From positions 16,076,246-16,140,245 of the forward strand of contig JACDQD010000006.1 of NCBI GenBank assembly GCA_019843655.1: DNA of 64,000 nt, given 5' to 3'. The notes beneath the pieces are model-generated. The model was not told the origin of the DNA and made no database searches. It saw nothing but the letters and a program-made list of their open reading frames with translations. Positions 51,200 to 63,320 of this stretch are shown here, piece by piece. Numbering within the stretch: position 1 is the stretch's first letter; each line of letters starts with the position of its first letter. Source of the stretch: Lethocerus indicus. Its lineage: Eukaryota; Arthropoda; Insecta; Hemiptera; Belostomatidae. Both the position numbers and the translations under genes were made by a program.

Positions 51200-51890
51200 A
51201 TCCGGCGAATGCCAGGGACACCGAGACCCGGGCCGCGGTCATTAACATCGGGCCGGACAAATGACAAGTCCGTCTGTTTGTTTTATAAACGAGGTAGGGC
51301 GAAGCAATAAGAAAAGCGGACGCGTCCGAAAGACGGCCGAGGTAACAAAGCTGTTGTCATTGGCAGATCCGGCCGAATACGGAATAATTAAACTGGGGAG
51401 GAGGGGAGGCCCCGGACACGTCGTGCGGGGGAGGCAAAAACCGTCTTAAAAACATAGCGGGAAGGGAGAGGGAGGTCCAGTCAGAAGCAGTCATGACTAA
51501 ACGGCTGACATATTCGCCGGGGCCGGGGCCGAGGCACCGCTCCTTAGGTCCGGGGCCCTTTTGTTTTTACCTCCGCTCCAACCCCCAACCGCCGCTCGCA
51601 CTACCCGGCCCGGTAGTTAATCATAATTCACGGTCTGCGCCGGACAAAACCCTGATTAACGGCCGGATATTAGTAACACTGTCCGGTCTAACTTGTAATG
51701 CTAAATTGGCCGGACTGGGCCCCGATAAGTCAGGGTCGGGACCGCGGTCTGGGGCGGGCGCGTGTGTGTGCGCCCGAGCGGGGGCAAAAAGCCCGAGGGG
51801 GGACGCTGCCGGCCCCCGAAGTCGCCACACCCGCCTCCGTCGCCCCGCGGCCTTATCCTCCACTAACCCCCCCCCCGCTAATCAACATAA
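51200..51890. other. GC-rich island
   Basis: Strongly GC-rich (GCCGGGGCCGGGGCCG near 51520) with frames open on both strands up to 133 codons. It ends with a C10 run and a (GA)n(GT)n tract. Confidence 0.5.
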
Positions 51891-51895
51891 CTAAT

Positions 51896-51930
51896 GAGAG
51901 GGAGAGAGAGAGAGAGAGAGTGTGTGTGTG
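51896..51930. repeat. (GA)n(GT)n compound microsatellite
   Basis: About 25 bases of GA followed by TGTGTGTGTG at the right edge of the GC island at 51.2-51.9 kb, just after a run of ten C. Confidence 0.95.
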
Positions 51931-54719
51931 CTCTCACGACTCTTCAATCATATCTCCCTTCTCGCCACGACCCCTTTGTATTTATTCAACTGATAACGGA
52001 GTTCCTCCAAATGGCTTCATTTACAACTCCTAATACACCATTAAACACCTTGACTCGGACCCATTCCCGGTCGGGGCACGAATAATGACCTCGAGCCCAG
52101 ATCCGCCGCCGTCGGAAGGGACGATAAAACAAATTACATCGATTTGAGAACAGTCGCCGAAACGCTTTGGGCTAAATAAAGAACGAGGGCAAATTATAAG
52201 CTTTCCGGCACCGAAATATGGTAAAATTCTCGCCTCCGTTTCATCTACTTCATCAAACACTATAGCTTCCCTAAGACACCTAAAGTAGTGAGCGCTCATC
52301 CTTTGCAGTGCAAAAACAGCAACACCACCCGTTTACGCCATGCACAAAATAATTGCGCACAATTTAAATTTACGTAATAATATTATTGAAATTCCCGCAT
52401 AGTCCAAACCGTTCCACTTATTCAAAAGGAAAACATCGACTAATAAAGACGTGATGCAAATTTAGTGACCTTAAGTTAAGCTGGTACGAATCCAAGAAAG
52501 ATATTAATCAATTGCCCACATTGAATTCAGTTAAAAAAAATGGAATTTCGATTGATTAAAATTCGACAGCACTTTTCAATTCACGCCTCCCAAGAGTAGA
52601 CCGTGGTTAACACCTTCCAGCCCGCATATACAACGCCATCCATCACGCCTCTAATAGATGTCTTCCGAGGAGTGTTTAAATTAACAAAATAATTTTCGAC
52701 ATCTACTCCACCTTTTGCCGGAAGTAGATATGCGAATTTACTCTCCTAAAATGGAACGAATGATTCTACAAAACTGGATGGATTCTGAGTAGGAGGACTG
52801 TAGAAAAGAAGAGTGGGATCTCGCCCCCCCCACCCATAACACGACTAATGAGGTCCTTGTCTCAATCATATCTCCATTCCCGAAACGAGACCATCGCTCT
52901 TGTACCTGATAGAGTGGCCCATTTACAAGTCCCGATATAACCCATTAGAACAGTCCCAACCGGACACCATTATGTCAAAATCAGAAATACTGACAGGACT
53001 GTTATAAAAATGTGCACGAACAAAATTGCACACTGCCGGATGCACAGGAATACATTTCAATAACTCAAGCATTAATAAAGCAAACAGTATTATGAAATTA
53101 TGGGAAACAATAAATACTTGAACGCAATATAAATATTTCCACAACTAATATAATACAAAAATGTATTACATTTCGAGAACGGAAGTGTAGAACGGCAGCC
53201 TTATTATTTCTTATTCTTCTCCAACTAGAAAAGAAAATTAGAAAAAAGAAATTTCATTATTGTTTATTATCTAATTAGAAAGAAAATTAAGTAGAAGGTG
53301 GCGATAAGCTGAAACCGGCCTATCTTATGATCAAACGGGCGATATTGCAACTGATAATCGTAAATATATAATATTTATTCCGCATACAAATTATTTATAT
53401 CCGTTGGTGTATTCACAAAAAATTGGAGTGCCGTTAATAAGTTCACGATCGAACCTGTCTCCCCGACTCGAACTGGAGCTAAAACGGTTACTGTCACCAT
53501 TTCCTGACGTTCGAGTTATAAGAGAAGCCAAAGTGGTATGAAAAACATGGCGATAACCGCAAGCGGTTTTCTATCAGCCTCTCAAACCTGTCCCAATGGC
53601 CGATTCCAGTTCTTCTGTCTAAAAATTGACGCTGCCTCCATTAATTTAAAAGATTTCAACTAGTCACCACTCTAAATGGATCAATTAGCTACATTTTGCA
53701 TGAATTGAGTAACTTTTACTGCAACTAATGGCTAATGATATAAGCTCAACCACAATACCGCAGGACCAAACTTATCGTCTAAAACTAACCATATAAAAAT
53801 GATTTTTATCGTTCATTTTGTTAAACAAAACAATTTAAACTAAAGAGCTTCTCGAAAGGTGAATGCAGCAAACAAACGTTAATTTAATATTGCTTTTCTA
53901 ATTTTATTAAATTTCTTATATACTGCAGCGTCAATTCTACAACTGAAATATTTCATGTGAAAATCGATCCTCGGCCCTGGACAAACTCCAGATAAATTCA
54001 GCTTAGAGTGGATTAATTCAAGTGATTTAATATATATTTCTTAGACTTCTAAAATGTACGTGCGTGTCAATTTCTTTACTGATATTTCGGCGTATTGATT
54101 GCCGATAAGTCAAAGTTGTAAAATATAATTATATTGATGAAATAAAATACTCTTCTAGGTTTTAATAACCCAATTCTTCGCTCCCCTTAAATTCGAGGAG
54201 CAATAAAAGTGAGGCTTCGCAACTTGCTAAATCGGTTCCTGAGGCCCGTTATAAAAAAAAAGTCGAGCGGTAAAAACTCAAGAAGCAATCAAGACTCCGT
54301 AAGCAGTCCATCAAGCCAACCAGTAAGGTAATCGTTGGGTACATACAAACGATTTTATAACCTAATTCCAATAAAGAGAAGTTATTAAATGTGCTAGATT
54401 GCCTTCAATCCCTCACTCCGAGTATCATCTTGTTTTTACAGTTATCGAATCAACACTCGCAGACGATTATAAATGGCCCTCCGGCAGAAGCAAAAACGTG
54501 GCAGGGATAACAATGAATACCAGTCGTGGAAATAGTGTTATATATAATGAAAATTAGCCAGTATCATTAACATATATACAATATATCCTAACGATATATG
54601 CAACGACGTATGCCAAAAATTTGTCAGATAAAATGGGTATGTTTTATTTAAAATTTTAAATATATATAAATGAGGTCATATAAAAGCGATTTTGAGCTGG
54701 TATATCCAGGCCGATGATC

Positions 54720-55150
54720 GTTTACAATCGGGAGGAGTGCTCCTAACATGCGGAGATTTCTCGCCCCCGTAAAGGGGTCCGATGAGGGGGAACAAAACGT
54801 ATTAAATTAATACCGGAAGGAGAGGATAGCCGGCGGGGGTCAGACGGGAAGTTATCAGCTAAATTGGTCGGTGTCCGAGATTGGTCAAGCCCAAACAGCG
54901 GGCGGGCCCAGATTTCATTAAGGCCTCACCGAGGAACATCTGAGTTATGCCTCGGGACCGGGCGCCGCTGACCCCTCGGCTTACCACTTACAGATAATTA
55001 GTAGGCCCACTTATCATCGTCCCCGGACCCCAGAGAGAGGTCCACCCCTCAAAAGCCGCGATATATTTCTTGCCGGGGCGCAAAACAACCCCTTTCCTCC
55101 TCCCCTCCCCCGACCCCGGTAATAAACATCCCTCCCTAAATTCATGCCTC
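54720..55150. other. GC-rich island
   Basis: Holds GGGCGGGCCCAGATTTC, CGGGCGCCGC and CCCGGAC, between very AT-rich flanks. No gene seen. Confidence 0.45.
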
Positions 55151-57662
55151 GGGGGGCGGATAAAGCGTAAAGAACAGTTTACTCGTCATTAACTGGGGAT
55201 AAACGGTAGTTGGGCTTTGAATTTTTGAAAGCGTCAGCTGTATTGCTGGGATTTCACAGAGATGTATGTTAACATCAGTAGATACCGGACAAAATTTTTG
55301 CTCTAATCGTTACTTGATCCAGCAGCGGAAACTTATAGGCCGTCAATGGCATCAGTCAATTATGCTCTCGCAGGAATAAGTCTGTAGGTTTTATCGTTGA
55401 AAATAATAATAACTGTACAAATATAGCTTCGGTAATGCGTCGAAAAAATTGAGATAAAACTAGAAAGACGTCCCAGTGATTCATCCGAAAGCGCCCACCT
55501 GTTAAAGAACTCATATTTAAACTGCGCCCCTTAATCCGAACCCTACTTGCCCCTTTGGTTAAAGAGAACATTTTTCTCCCTACAAAGGGCTCGACAAACC
55601 ACTAAAAGTAATATAACGCCGCGATGTCCCTCTCCCTCACTTGCTCTTCTACGCCTCATATTTTTTTCCTTTCCTAAATGGGGTTTTAATTTGCTGGCCC
55701 AGTCTCCCCCTCCCGTTTCCACTTGGCGGAGGGGAAAAAGGTTTTATGGGGCAAACAAAGACATATGGGAGCGGCCCCCGCGAATCGAATACCCCAAAAA
55801 AGGGCCGAAATTAATTTGCGACAAAATTAATCCGACTTCATCAGACGAATTTCTTTACCGATACTGTCCGCTATATTTGAATATGACTGGAATTCCTTTT
55901 TTAACCATTGTTGATTTATAACGGCTAAGACAAAAAAATTATATCGCCACTCATCAAAATGTCTTCTACACTGGCGAACAGACGTACGTGTAAAGACCAA
56001 CTAATGACTTTGAATATTAAACCATTATCGACAACAGTGAACAAGTTTAGATGATAATTATAATTTCATCATACTTTTTTGTTTTATCAGCCCACTTTGG
56101 AATAAACATTTAATTGACAGAAGGTGTCACTCAGTGAGTCAATAAACGTCGACTAGTGTCTACATCGAAATTCAATTTCAAGCTTGATTAATGAATGCCT
56201 ATATTCAAGACGAATAGAAATTATTTCACTTTCTATGTCGGGCAAGGTCGTCGGGACCAATACCGTTCTTACTGGATTCACCTCCAACGGAGCGGATTCG
56301 AACTCTGGAATTCTCCTAAATATTAATATTTCTTCCTTCATTTCACTGCATTATTACGAATTATTTTAGGATACATTCAATACCCTAAACTTCATACGCA
56401 TATGATATTACTATAATAGGCAGCAAATCTAAAGATGGGACGACCATTGAAGTCAATTACAAAACTCTGAACCCTTCAGTTAAGCGAAAACATCAGGAAT
56501 TCAAAGCGATGCCTCGGCGGTAAAAACCCGATTAAAAAGTCGGGACTTTTTTTTAAAACCGGATATCCAAAGATACACGCGGCCTTAAGAGTCGGCTCAG
56601 CCCCTCGAAGGATGGCTTCGTTAAGACGGAGCCAGCAAAGTGGAAAGAGGCGGCCGGGGGGGGGGCCGAGTTTAACAATTTGCAGTACTACCAATTAGGC
56701 TAATAAGCCAAATGTGGACAAAGTAGTAGGGGGACAAAAAGCGAAAACTAAGACCGGGGGCCGGGATGTAAAAAAGGAGCAAGAGGCAGAGGCGTTTCCA
56801 GAGAAGGTGAAAACAGGACCGGCCAAACTGCCGAAGGTAGAGGAAAAAACCAAAGAGCGGTAATTTAAATTAACGGCTTGCTGCGACCTCAATAGTCGGT
56901 AGCTACCCGAGAACGCTATAGAAGGCGCCGTTCAATACCGAAAATAATTACTGAAAACGCTCAACAAAAATGTAACTCACTTTTTAAATGTTCTGAACCT
57001 CAATAAAAATCTACTAAGTTTATACTCCAACAGTACATTATTTACCTATATTTATTATACGCGAAAATATTTATATTACAATATTTAACAAAAACATATA
57101 GGCTAGTCTAGATTTTAAGAAACGGATAAGTGCAAATGCGACACTACCTCTGGAAAGTAAAAAACCCGACGACCGTTAAAAGCCCGACGGGCGGATAGAA
57201 TTTAAATTATTGTATAAGCTCGGTCGGGTAGGAGGACTGTCCTCCGACATTAGCCTAATAGCCGGTATGATAATTCGGGCCTGATAATGCTCGGTGCTCG
57301 CTCTAGGGGCGACAGAATAAATCAAACCGGGTGTGACACCCTCCGCCGTGGGCGTGACGAGTATGCAAAATTCCCCATTCCCCGCCGAGCACAGCCGTAA
57401 TTAGCCCTAGCCGACGGGTAAACCCGATTGGAATCCATTAGACTGGAGGAAATGCGTCGAATTCGAATCCGCGCGAAGAGGACAGTTTCATTCTCAAAAG
57501 TATAAGGATAAAATATCGCTCAGTCTTCAGAATTTCGTTCGTACTGAAATTCAGTAGAGCAGAACGACTTGCGATTATTTTATAGTTGTAACATGTAAAT
57601 GACTGTTATAAAAAATTAATAAATACGATCAAAAATAAGAGGAAACAAATAAATCGTCAGAC

Positions 57663-57815
57663 CTGTAATTTGAGGTCCTTGAGGGTTTGCGTCGAAGATA
57701 TCGTGATCTCCTTTTCGCCCCTGACTCTCCTGTGCCGAGTGCTCCGTCTCACTGCTTCGGTTTCCGCCTTCAGTTGGACGGACCTTTTCGAGACCGGACC
57801 CGTGGTACTGTTTGC
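57663..57815 (-). CDS. USP48: USP48 exon: basic linker and start of the C-terminal ubiquitin-like domain
   Basis: This 153-nt exon encodes 51 residues in one open frame, starting ANSTTGPVSKRS and ending TLKDLKLQ. The acceptor on the minus strand is strong (ATATTTCTTTTACAG). The donor is CAG followed by GTCTGA, which has GT but is weak. The segment RRSTRHRRVRGEK followed by a short beta strand and QTLKDLK matches the conserved part of USP48, where vertebrates have RRSMRHRKVRGEK and NQTLKELKIQ. USP48 is a nuclear and cytosolic cysteine deubiquitinase that acts on histone H2A and on NF-kappaB components; its catalytic domain is N-terminal and lies outside this window. Both exon ends fall between codons, and the next exon continues the ubiquitin-like fold in frame. 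The preceding exon, expected to hold the CPEC-type cysteine segment, was not found up to 64000. The gene assignment rests on recalled family similarity, not on an alignment. Confidence 0.94.
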
Positions 57816-58599
57816 CTGTAAAAGAAATATCAACTCAAACGGATATCTATAAGATCACAAATCATGTAAGTTGGCGGAATAAGTTCCGTAGCTATTCCGT
57901 ACAGGCTGATAACAGAACTCTTCCGTGTTATATTTACAGTGTGGACATTCTACTGTAGAAAATCTAATGTACAATACTAAAAAATCCCAATTACCACAAA
58001 AGAATACCTTAAATTGAAATAGATACATCATTCTACAATGTTTGCTGCCAAAATTGACTTAAAATTTGTACCAAAGCTATAATCCGATTTCTCATTCTTA
58101 AGAGATTTAAGTCGTACACTCCAGTGTCAATAATTTGCATAACTATAGTTTTTATTATAGAAACGTTGAAAATAAAAATGTTAGCCTACTTTAATAAAAA
58201 GAAATTAAGTATAACGAATAAATATACGGGACATTCCTCTTCCAATGCATCCCATCCCTTACTGCATTATCCACAATTATGAGAGTTAAAAAATATTTAC
58301 ACAATATTTCATAGTACGCTTTCCTCAAGTGGATACCTCCAGGCTCGATATTCTTCTGGACGATCTGTAATTATCGACACGCCTTAAGGAGTATAAACGG
58401 AATAATATTAAGCGTAACGTTTATTAGAATCCAGATGTCATGATAAGACAAAGGGGGTGTATAAATTCTCAACTCCCGAATCTCCGGACGAGAACAAAAA
58501 TGTGAGAGGAGCGGCTATCAACAATTCAGATCCATAATTCAATTTTTCGATAATGCCGTCCCGGAAAATTCCAGTTAGAGCGGTGGGGAGAAAGGACGC

Positions 58600-59130
58600 C
58601 CGCAACAAATCATTACGGAAATAATGATAAATCCCGGCCGGACTATTTGCATAGGGAGCCGATCAGATAACAATCGGTGAGTCGGGGAGCAATTAACGTA
58701 GAATGTTTGTTTAGCGCAGGCGGTATAATCAAACAGGTATGCCCGGCCGAGAGTACTCTAGGTGTCGATTTTCAAAAACCGGCAATTAGCCCGGCGCGGG
58801 AAGGGCCCAGGGAAGTTGTTGGTTTTTGGGCCGGCCGGGGCAAGGGCCCACTGGGGGGAGGATAGGTGTTAATTTTCCGCAATAAATCCCAGCCGATAGG
58901 ACCCAATCCTATCTGGGCCGGTGGATCTGTATTTATTTAAATGTCGGGGGCCTCCGATGGGTATCGGGGCCCGGTAGCCCCCGCCCGGGGCCACTTATCC
59001 TCCCGCCGAACCGACACCGGCCCCCACCACTCCCGATACAGTATAAATTTATTGCCCGACGTATGATTACTGCCACAACACAAGCCACCGACCGAGTCAC
59101 ATCCAAACAAAACTCATGCTCCCCATTTGC
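58600..59130. other. GC-rich island
   Basis: Repeated GGCCGG, GGGCCC and GGGGCCCGG elements with CCCAAT. Upstream of the first USP48 exon in the window. Confidence 0.45.
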
Positions 59131-60491
59131 CACTGTCTTCGCGCACAGAAGCCACCGTTCGATCTCACAATAATTAATTTTTGAGCTTTGTTCCGAGGCC
59201 AGCTACCATTTCTTCCTAATTACTTGACAACTGATTATCACTTTTGTAACAATCAGAATACGTTAAAAATACGCTCTGGTTGAGGGAAAAGGACAAGCAT
59301 ATTAACAAAAATTGTAATATAGAGTTCTCCCTATTGCAGGATACGTAGAGGATTATTGAAGCTAAGATTAATGACGATTATTAAAATTTATCTTTTGACA
59401 GTGTCAGACTGCTAAAAAGAATTTTGTTAAATTACTCACTTACAAACAATGACAATTATATTATCGATGTCTTTATTAAGATCTATGTCCAACTCGAGGT
59501 AAGCATTTACAATTTTCATATAAGATAGTGGATAAATTCTTAAAGCGACCGAACAATTTTAAAACAGGCATACGATTCTATTCGGCAAATGAGGATTAAG
59601 CAAAATTCAACCGGGGCGGGACTATCGCCGAGGAAGAGAATCCCGAACGGGGCTCCTCCTAAAACAGGACCCGACGATAACGGAAGACAGATAAAACGGA
59701 GAATGAGGAGTTTCGAGGAGCGGCAATACATCTGCGAACGCAACCGTTAATAACACATGTGAGACATAATACAGATTGGGATCTGAAACAAGGAGCGGGA
59801 GCCATATATATGGTGGAAGGTTATCTCTTGGGCGGCGGCTATCTAAGCTGGCTATCGGCTCCGTTCGGTAGCTGCCGAGGCTCCTCCCAGCCCACTTCTT
59901 CACACGCCTCTCTCGCTCTACCTTTACCTCTCACTCCGTCCACCGCACACACTATCCGCTCATAATCTCTTTCTTCAATTTCCATTCTCTTGCTTCATTT
60001 CCCCGCTTTAGACTCGTCTAAACCGCTATCTAACAGTTCAACGCTTCTACATTCAAATTAACGGGTTGCTCAAATTATCCGAGAAACGTGCTTTTGTATA
60101 CCCGTCTTCTTTAAACGATAAAATAAAATACAATAGAACACGGGTCTAAAACCTTCGAATTTGTCTGTATCGCCTCGTGACCATAGGCGTGATCACATAT
60201 TGCCATGAACTAGATGATAAACTCGTATAAATTGAAAGAACTTATGTTTCCATAACATGTATTCATAACCTATAATGCCTATTACCTCCGAGAATTGATC
60301 TTAGTCCGTCTGTCTAAAAGAATGTACATTTGTTTGCATACAACCAAACTCCCGGTTTTATGGACGTCAAGGGTGGTCGGAGTGATTGGTCAGGATTCGT
60401 ACCTTCAGGTTTTCCAATCAATCACAAATGTGACGTTTATTTTTATTATGAAATCGTCATTTTACACTCATAGCGGAAGCTTTACTTGTGC

Positions 60492-60513
60492 ATAGACTGC
60501 ACAAGCAGTCTAT
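60492..60513. repeat. Perfect hairpin, 9-bp arms, with an overlapping second one
   Basis: ATAGACTGC, loop ACAA, GCAGTCTAT. It overlaps another inverted pair, CTTGTGC (60485-60491) and GCACAAG (60499-60505), so the sequence could switch between two stems. Confidence 0.9.
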
Positions 60514-60719
60514 CGAGAAGTTGGCATTAGAAACCCATTAGAATAGTTCAATATGACTTTTCAATCAATTGCAGATTTGAATTCATTACGCGACTTCTGC
60601 CCACTCGTACACAGTTTTCAAGAAAATTAATCCTGCGATAAACTGTTTGTATAATACTCTTACACGGCGGCGTGGAGGGTATACAATTGGCTGTGTCCTA
60701 GATTGGAGCTCCATTCACA

Positions 60720-61210
60720 AGGTGGTACAACAATAAGGGGTCTTCCCCGGAGGAGGATGAGACGAGGGAGGCTGGCGGGCGGTAGGCGGCCTCTGCCCAT
60801 CGCCGGCCATTCAGTTAGGCCCAGTTTTTCTCTCGGCGCTCTCCGCATTTTTAGAATACGCAAAAAATCGCCCGAGCTCCCGCAGCGCCCTCTCCCACCG
60901 GCCAGCTCTCCCTAATATGGTTATCCAGAAAATCTTACCCCGCGGTTTTCGCCTTCACTTAGTCAAACCCCCCGATTTCTCAGGCACGTGGTATCATTTG
61001 AGAATCCACGTCGTCGACGTCCTTTTTTCCCCCCTCTTCCTGCGGGTGGAGGGGGATCCAAATTAAACGTCCTAAAGGAAGAAAACAACGCACAAAAGAC
61101 ATCGGCAGGCCCGTCAATTCTGCTGACCGGTAGTCCCCTCTACGCAGGGGAGGGGTCGAATTTTTCGGAAGCCCCCAAGTTCCTAAACCGGAAATATGTT
61201 AAAACTTCCT
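60720..61210. other. GC-rich island
   Basis: Moderately GC-rich sequence with overlapping 60-80 codon frames on both strands. No recognisable product. Confidence 0.4.
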
Positions 61211-61575
61211 CTCCGGATAAGAAAATCCGGTAATCAAATACTACTCATTGCGGCATTTTAAATCACGAACACTAGTCTGGAGAGCAAAAGACAAATGTCT
61301 TGAAAACTACACATGTTAAAACTTAAAACAATTTTCAGTCTGAATTACACATAACTAACCGAAATAAATTAATATAAGGCATGGAACAATATAAATATAC
61401 CATACTGTTGGTTTATATTTTAGATGTAATTAATTTCGTAAAGTAAAAGGAATCAGACATATATTTTTTAATCCTAGATGGGCCTAAATAAGTAAAACAG
61501 AAAATTGAAACTCGCAATGAAATGGGAATATGTAACACAAAAACACGCGGGAACAATTAAATCACAATGAATTTC

Positions 61576-61584
61576 GGGCCCAAT
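61576..61584 (+). promoter_or_regulatory. GGGCCCAAT motif
   Basis: Exact copy followed by AAACC. Confidence 0.3.
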
Positions 61585-62659
61585 AAACCTGTTTATTATG
61601 TGGGAAGTAAATTTTTGCGTATCTTCCTCCGCCAGTATATAATTAGGATTAGGTAAGGGGCTGATTAGCGTGTCGGCCGGCTACCGGACGGGTATGATTT
61701 GTTATTGAGGAGCCCCGCAGGGCTGGTGGGCCCCCCTTATGAGATTTACACCTTGTAAACATAACCAATTATCATAATCAGATACAATAAATAATTACAC
61801 GATTGGCCGGGGTCGCTTATGGCCCAGGGCGAATACTCACAAGTCTCCTCCTACTAATAATGTTAAGAGATCGGTCCCGTAGATATACAGCTCATTTGGG
61901 TTCACCTTGGGACGCTAAACCGTGTGAAATAAATAATCGGCGTTGAGGAGCCGCCCCACGGCATACATTAAATTAATGCTCCCAGGCGATAAATACCGGG
62001 CCCAGTTGAAAGAGCCGGTCTCTCACACTCCTCTTAACCACCGAGAAATTATAATTATGTGTAATTCAAGTAACGGACAAAGACAAATTAAAAACGGCGT
62101 AAGTAGGACCTGCCATAGAAATATGTATAATATAATTTCATATTGTAAATGCTAACACCGTAACACACATCGATCTGAATAGGGTCTGATCTACTTTTTT
62201 TATAATAACAACAGATACTTTTTATGACTACTTACATCCAGTGTTAGTCTGTTCGAATCTATAACCGGTGTCCATAGCTATTTCAATTTTCGCAACCGAT
62301 ACGACGCTTATTAGAAACAATGGAGAAAGCTACCGTCTCCAAAAGGAGAACGAAGCATTATTAATTATTTTAATTTCGTGGAATAATTTCCATAAACTAA
62401 ACATTCAACTTGGCCATACAGCATATAATACGACAGAGGAGTGGAATCTCCACCGCTTTAAAAAATTGAATATTTAACATAAAATTGAAAGGGTTCATAT
62501 TTTAATTAATGTCAAACTAAGGAAAGTTTAAGGTCAGGGTTGGAGTAAGCAATATGAAATATTCAATTTACACTAGTTACTCAACATACGAAGTGATATT
62601 TTTAAAAAATTAGACAATGTTAAATACAAATTGTTAGATACAAAACCATTTAAAAGTAT

Positions 62660-63320
62660 TCGTAAGGTGTAACACGGGTCCAATCGAAAGGGGCCCGGTA
62701 TGCGGTGGAGCCCGAAAGGGGGAGGAAGAGGGACATTCTTGTCGTGGAAGCCGACTTCTCTAATGGTCGTTACAACTCTAAGCATCTGAATTCGGAGAAG
62801 GCGGACGAACGCCAATAATTTATTTCGAGGGCCGCCTCCGGGCGCAAATAACTGTCGGGCGCTCGGGGGCCAGCGCCGTAGCCGCCCCGTCGGTAAAAAT
62901 TAAAAAGTCCCCGAGGCACTTTTTATTCCGAGTATTTACGATATTCACCCGTACATATGTTCGGGGAACGGCGGGGCAGGGGGGACGGGACCTCGTACGT
63001 GCACCGCATACGCCACGACGAGTCGCTCGCGCTTATTGCAAAATTGTAAATAAACCGTAATGGCGGCGAGAAAGGGAGAGACAGAGAGAGAAAGAGACTT
63101 CCCAACCGAGACAATAGAATTACCCGGCTTTAAATCATCGGGTGGTAAAGCCCTCGAGAGGAACACCCCCCCTTACTCAGCGACGCTAAATGAAGAAACT
63201 GCCAATAATTAAAGACTGGCGGGGCCCGCCGAAAAAAATATATAACAATAACCCGACTCGGGTAACCCCGGAGAGCAAATAGAGGCATAGAAGGGGGGTC
63301 CTGCTGCAAAACTCTAATCA
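62660..63320. other. GC-rich island
   Basis: GC-rich sequence with CCGCCTCCGGGCGC, a short GAGA tract near 63077-63095, and frames on the minus strand that look spurious. Confidence 0.45.

Larger units (their letters stand above)
49819..57662 (-). other. USP48 intron, 7,844 bp
   Basis: This intron lies between the LKLQ exon and the ILTCC exon. It is AT-rich with GC islands at about 51.2-51.9, 54.7-55.15, 56.5-56.9 and 57.2-57.45 kb. It holds an 18-bp palindrome (50505-50522), a (GA)n(GT)n tract (51896-51930) and a candidate extra exon (50666-50780). The intron starts with a weak GTCTGA donor. No other coding exon was recognised; stretches such as 52.1-54.7 kb show nothing beyond AT-rich sequence. 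Confidence 0.88.
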
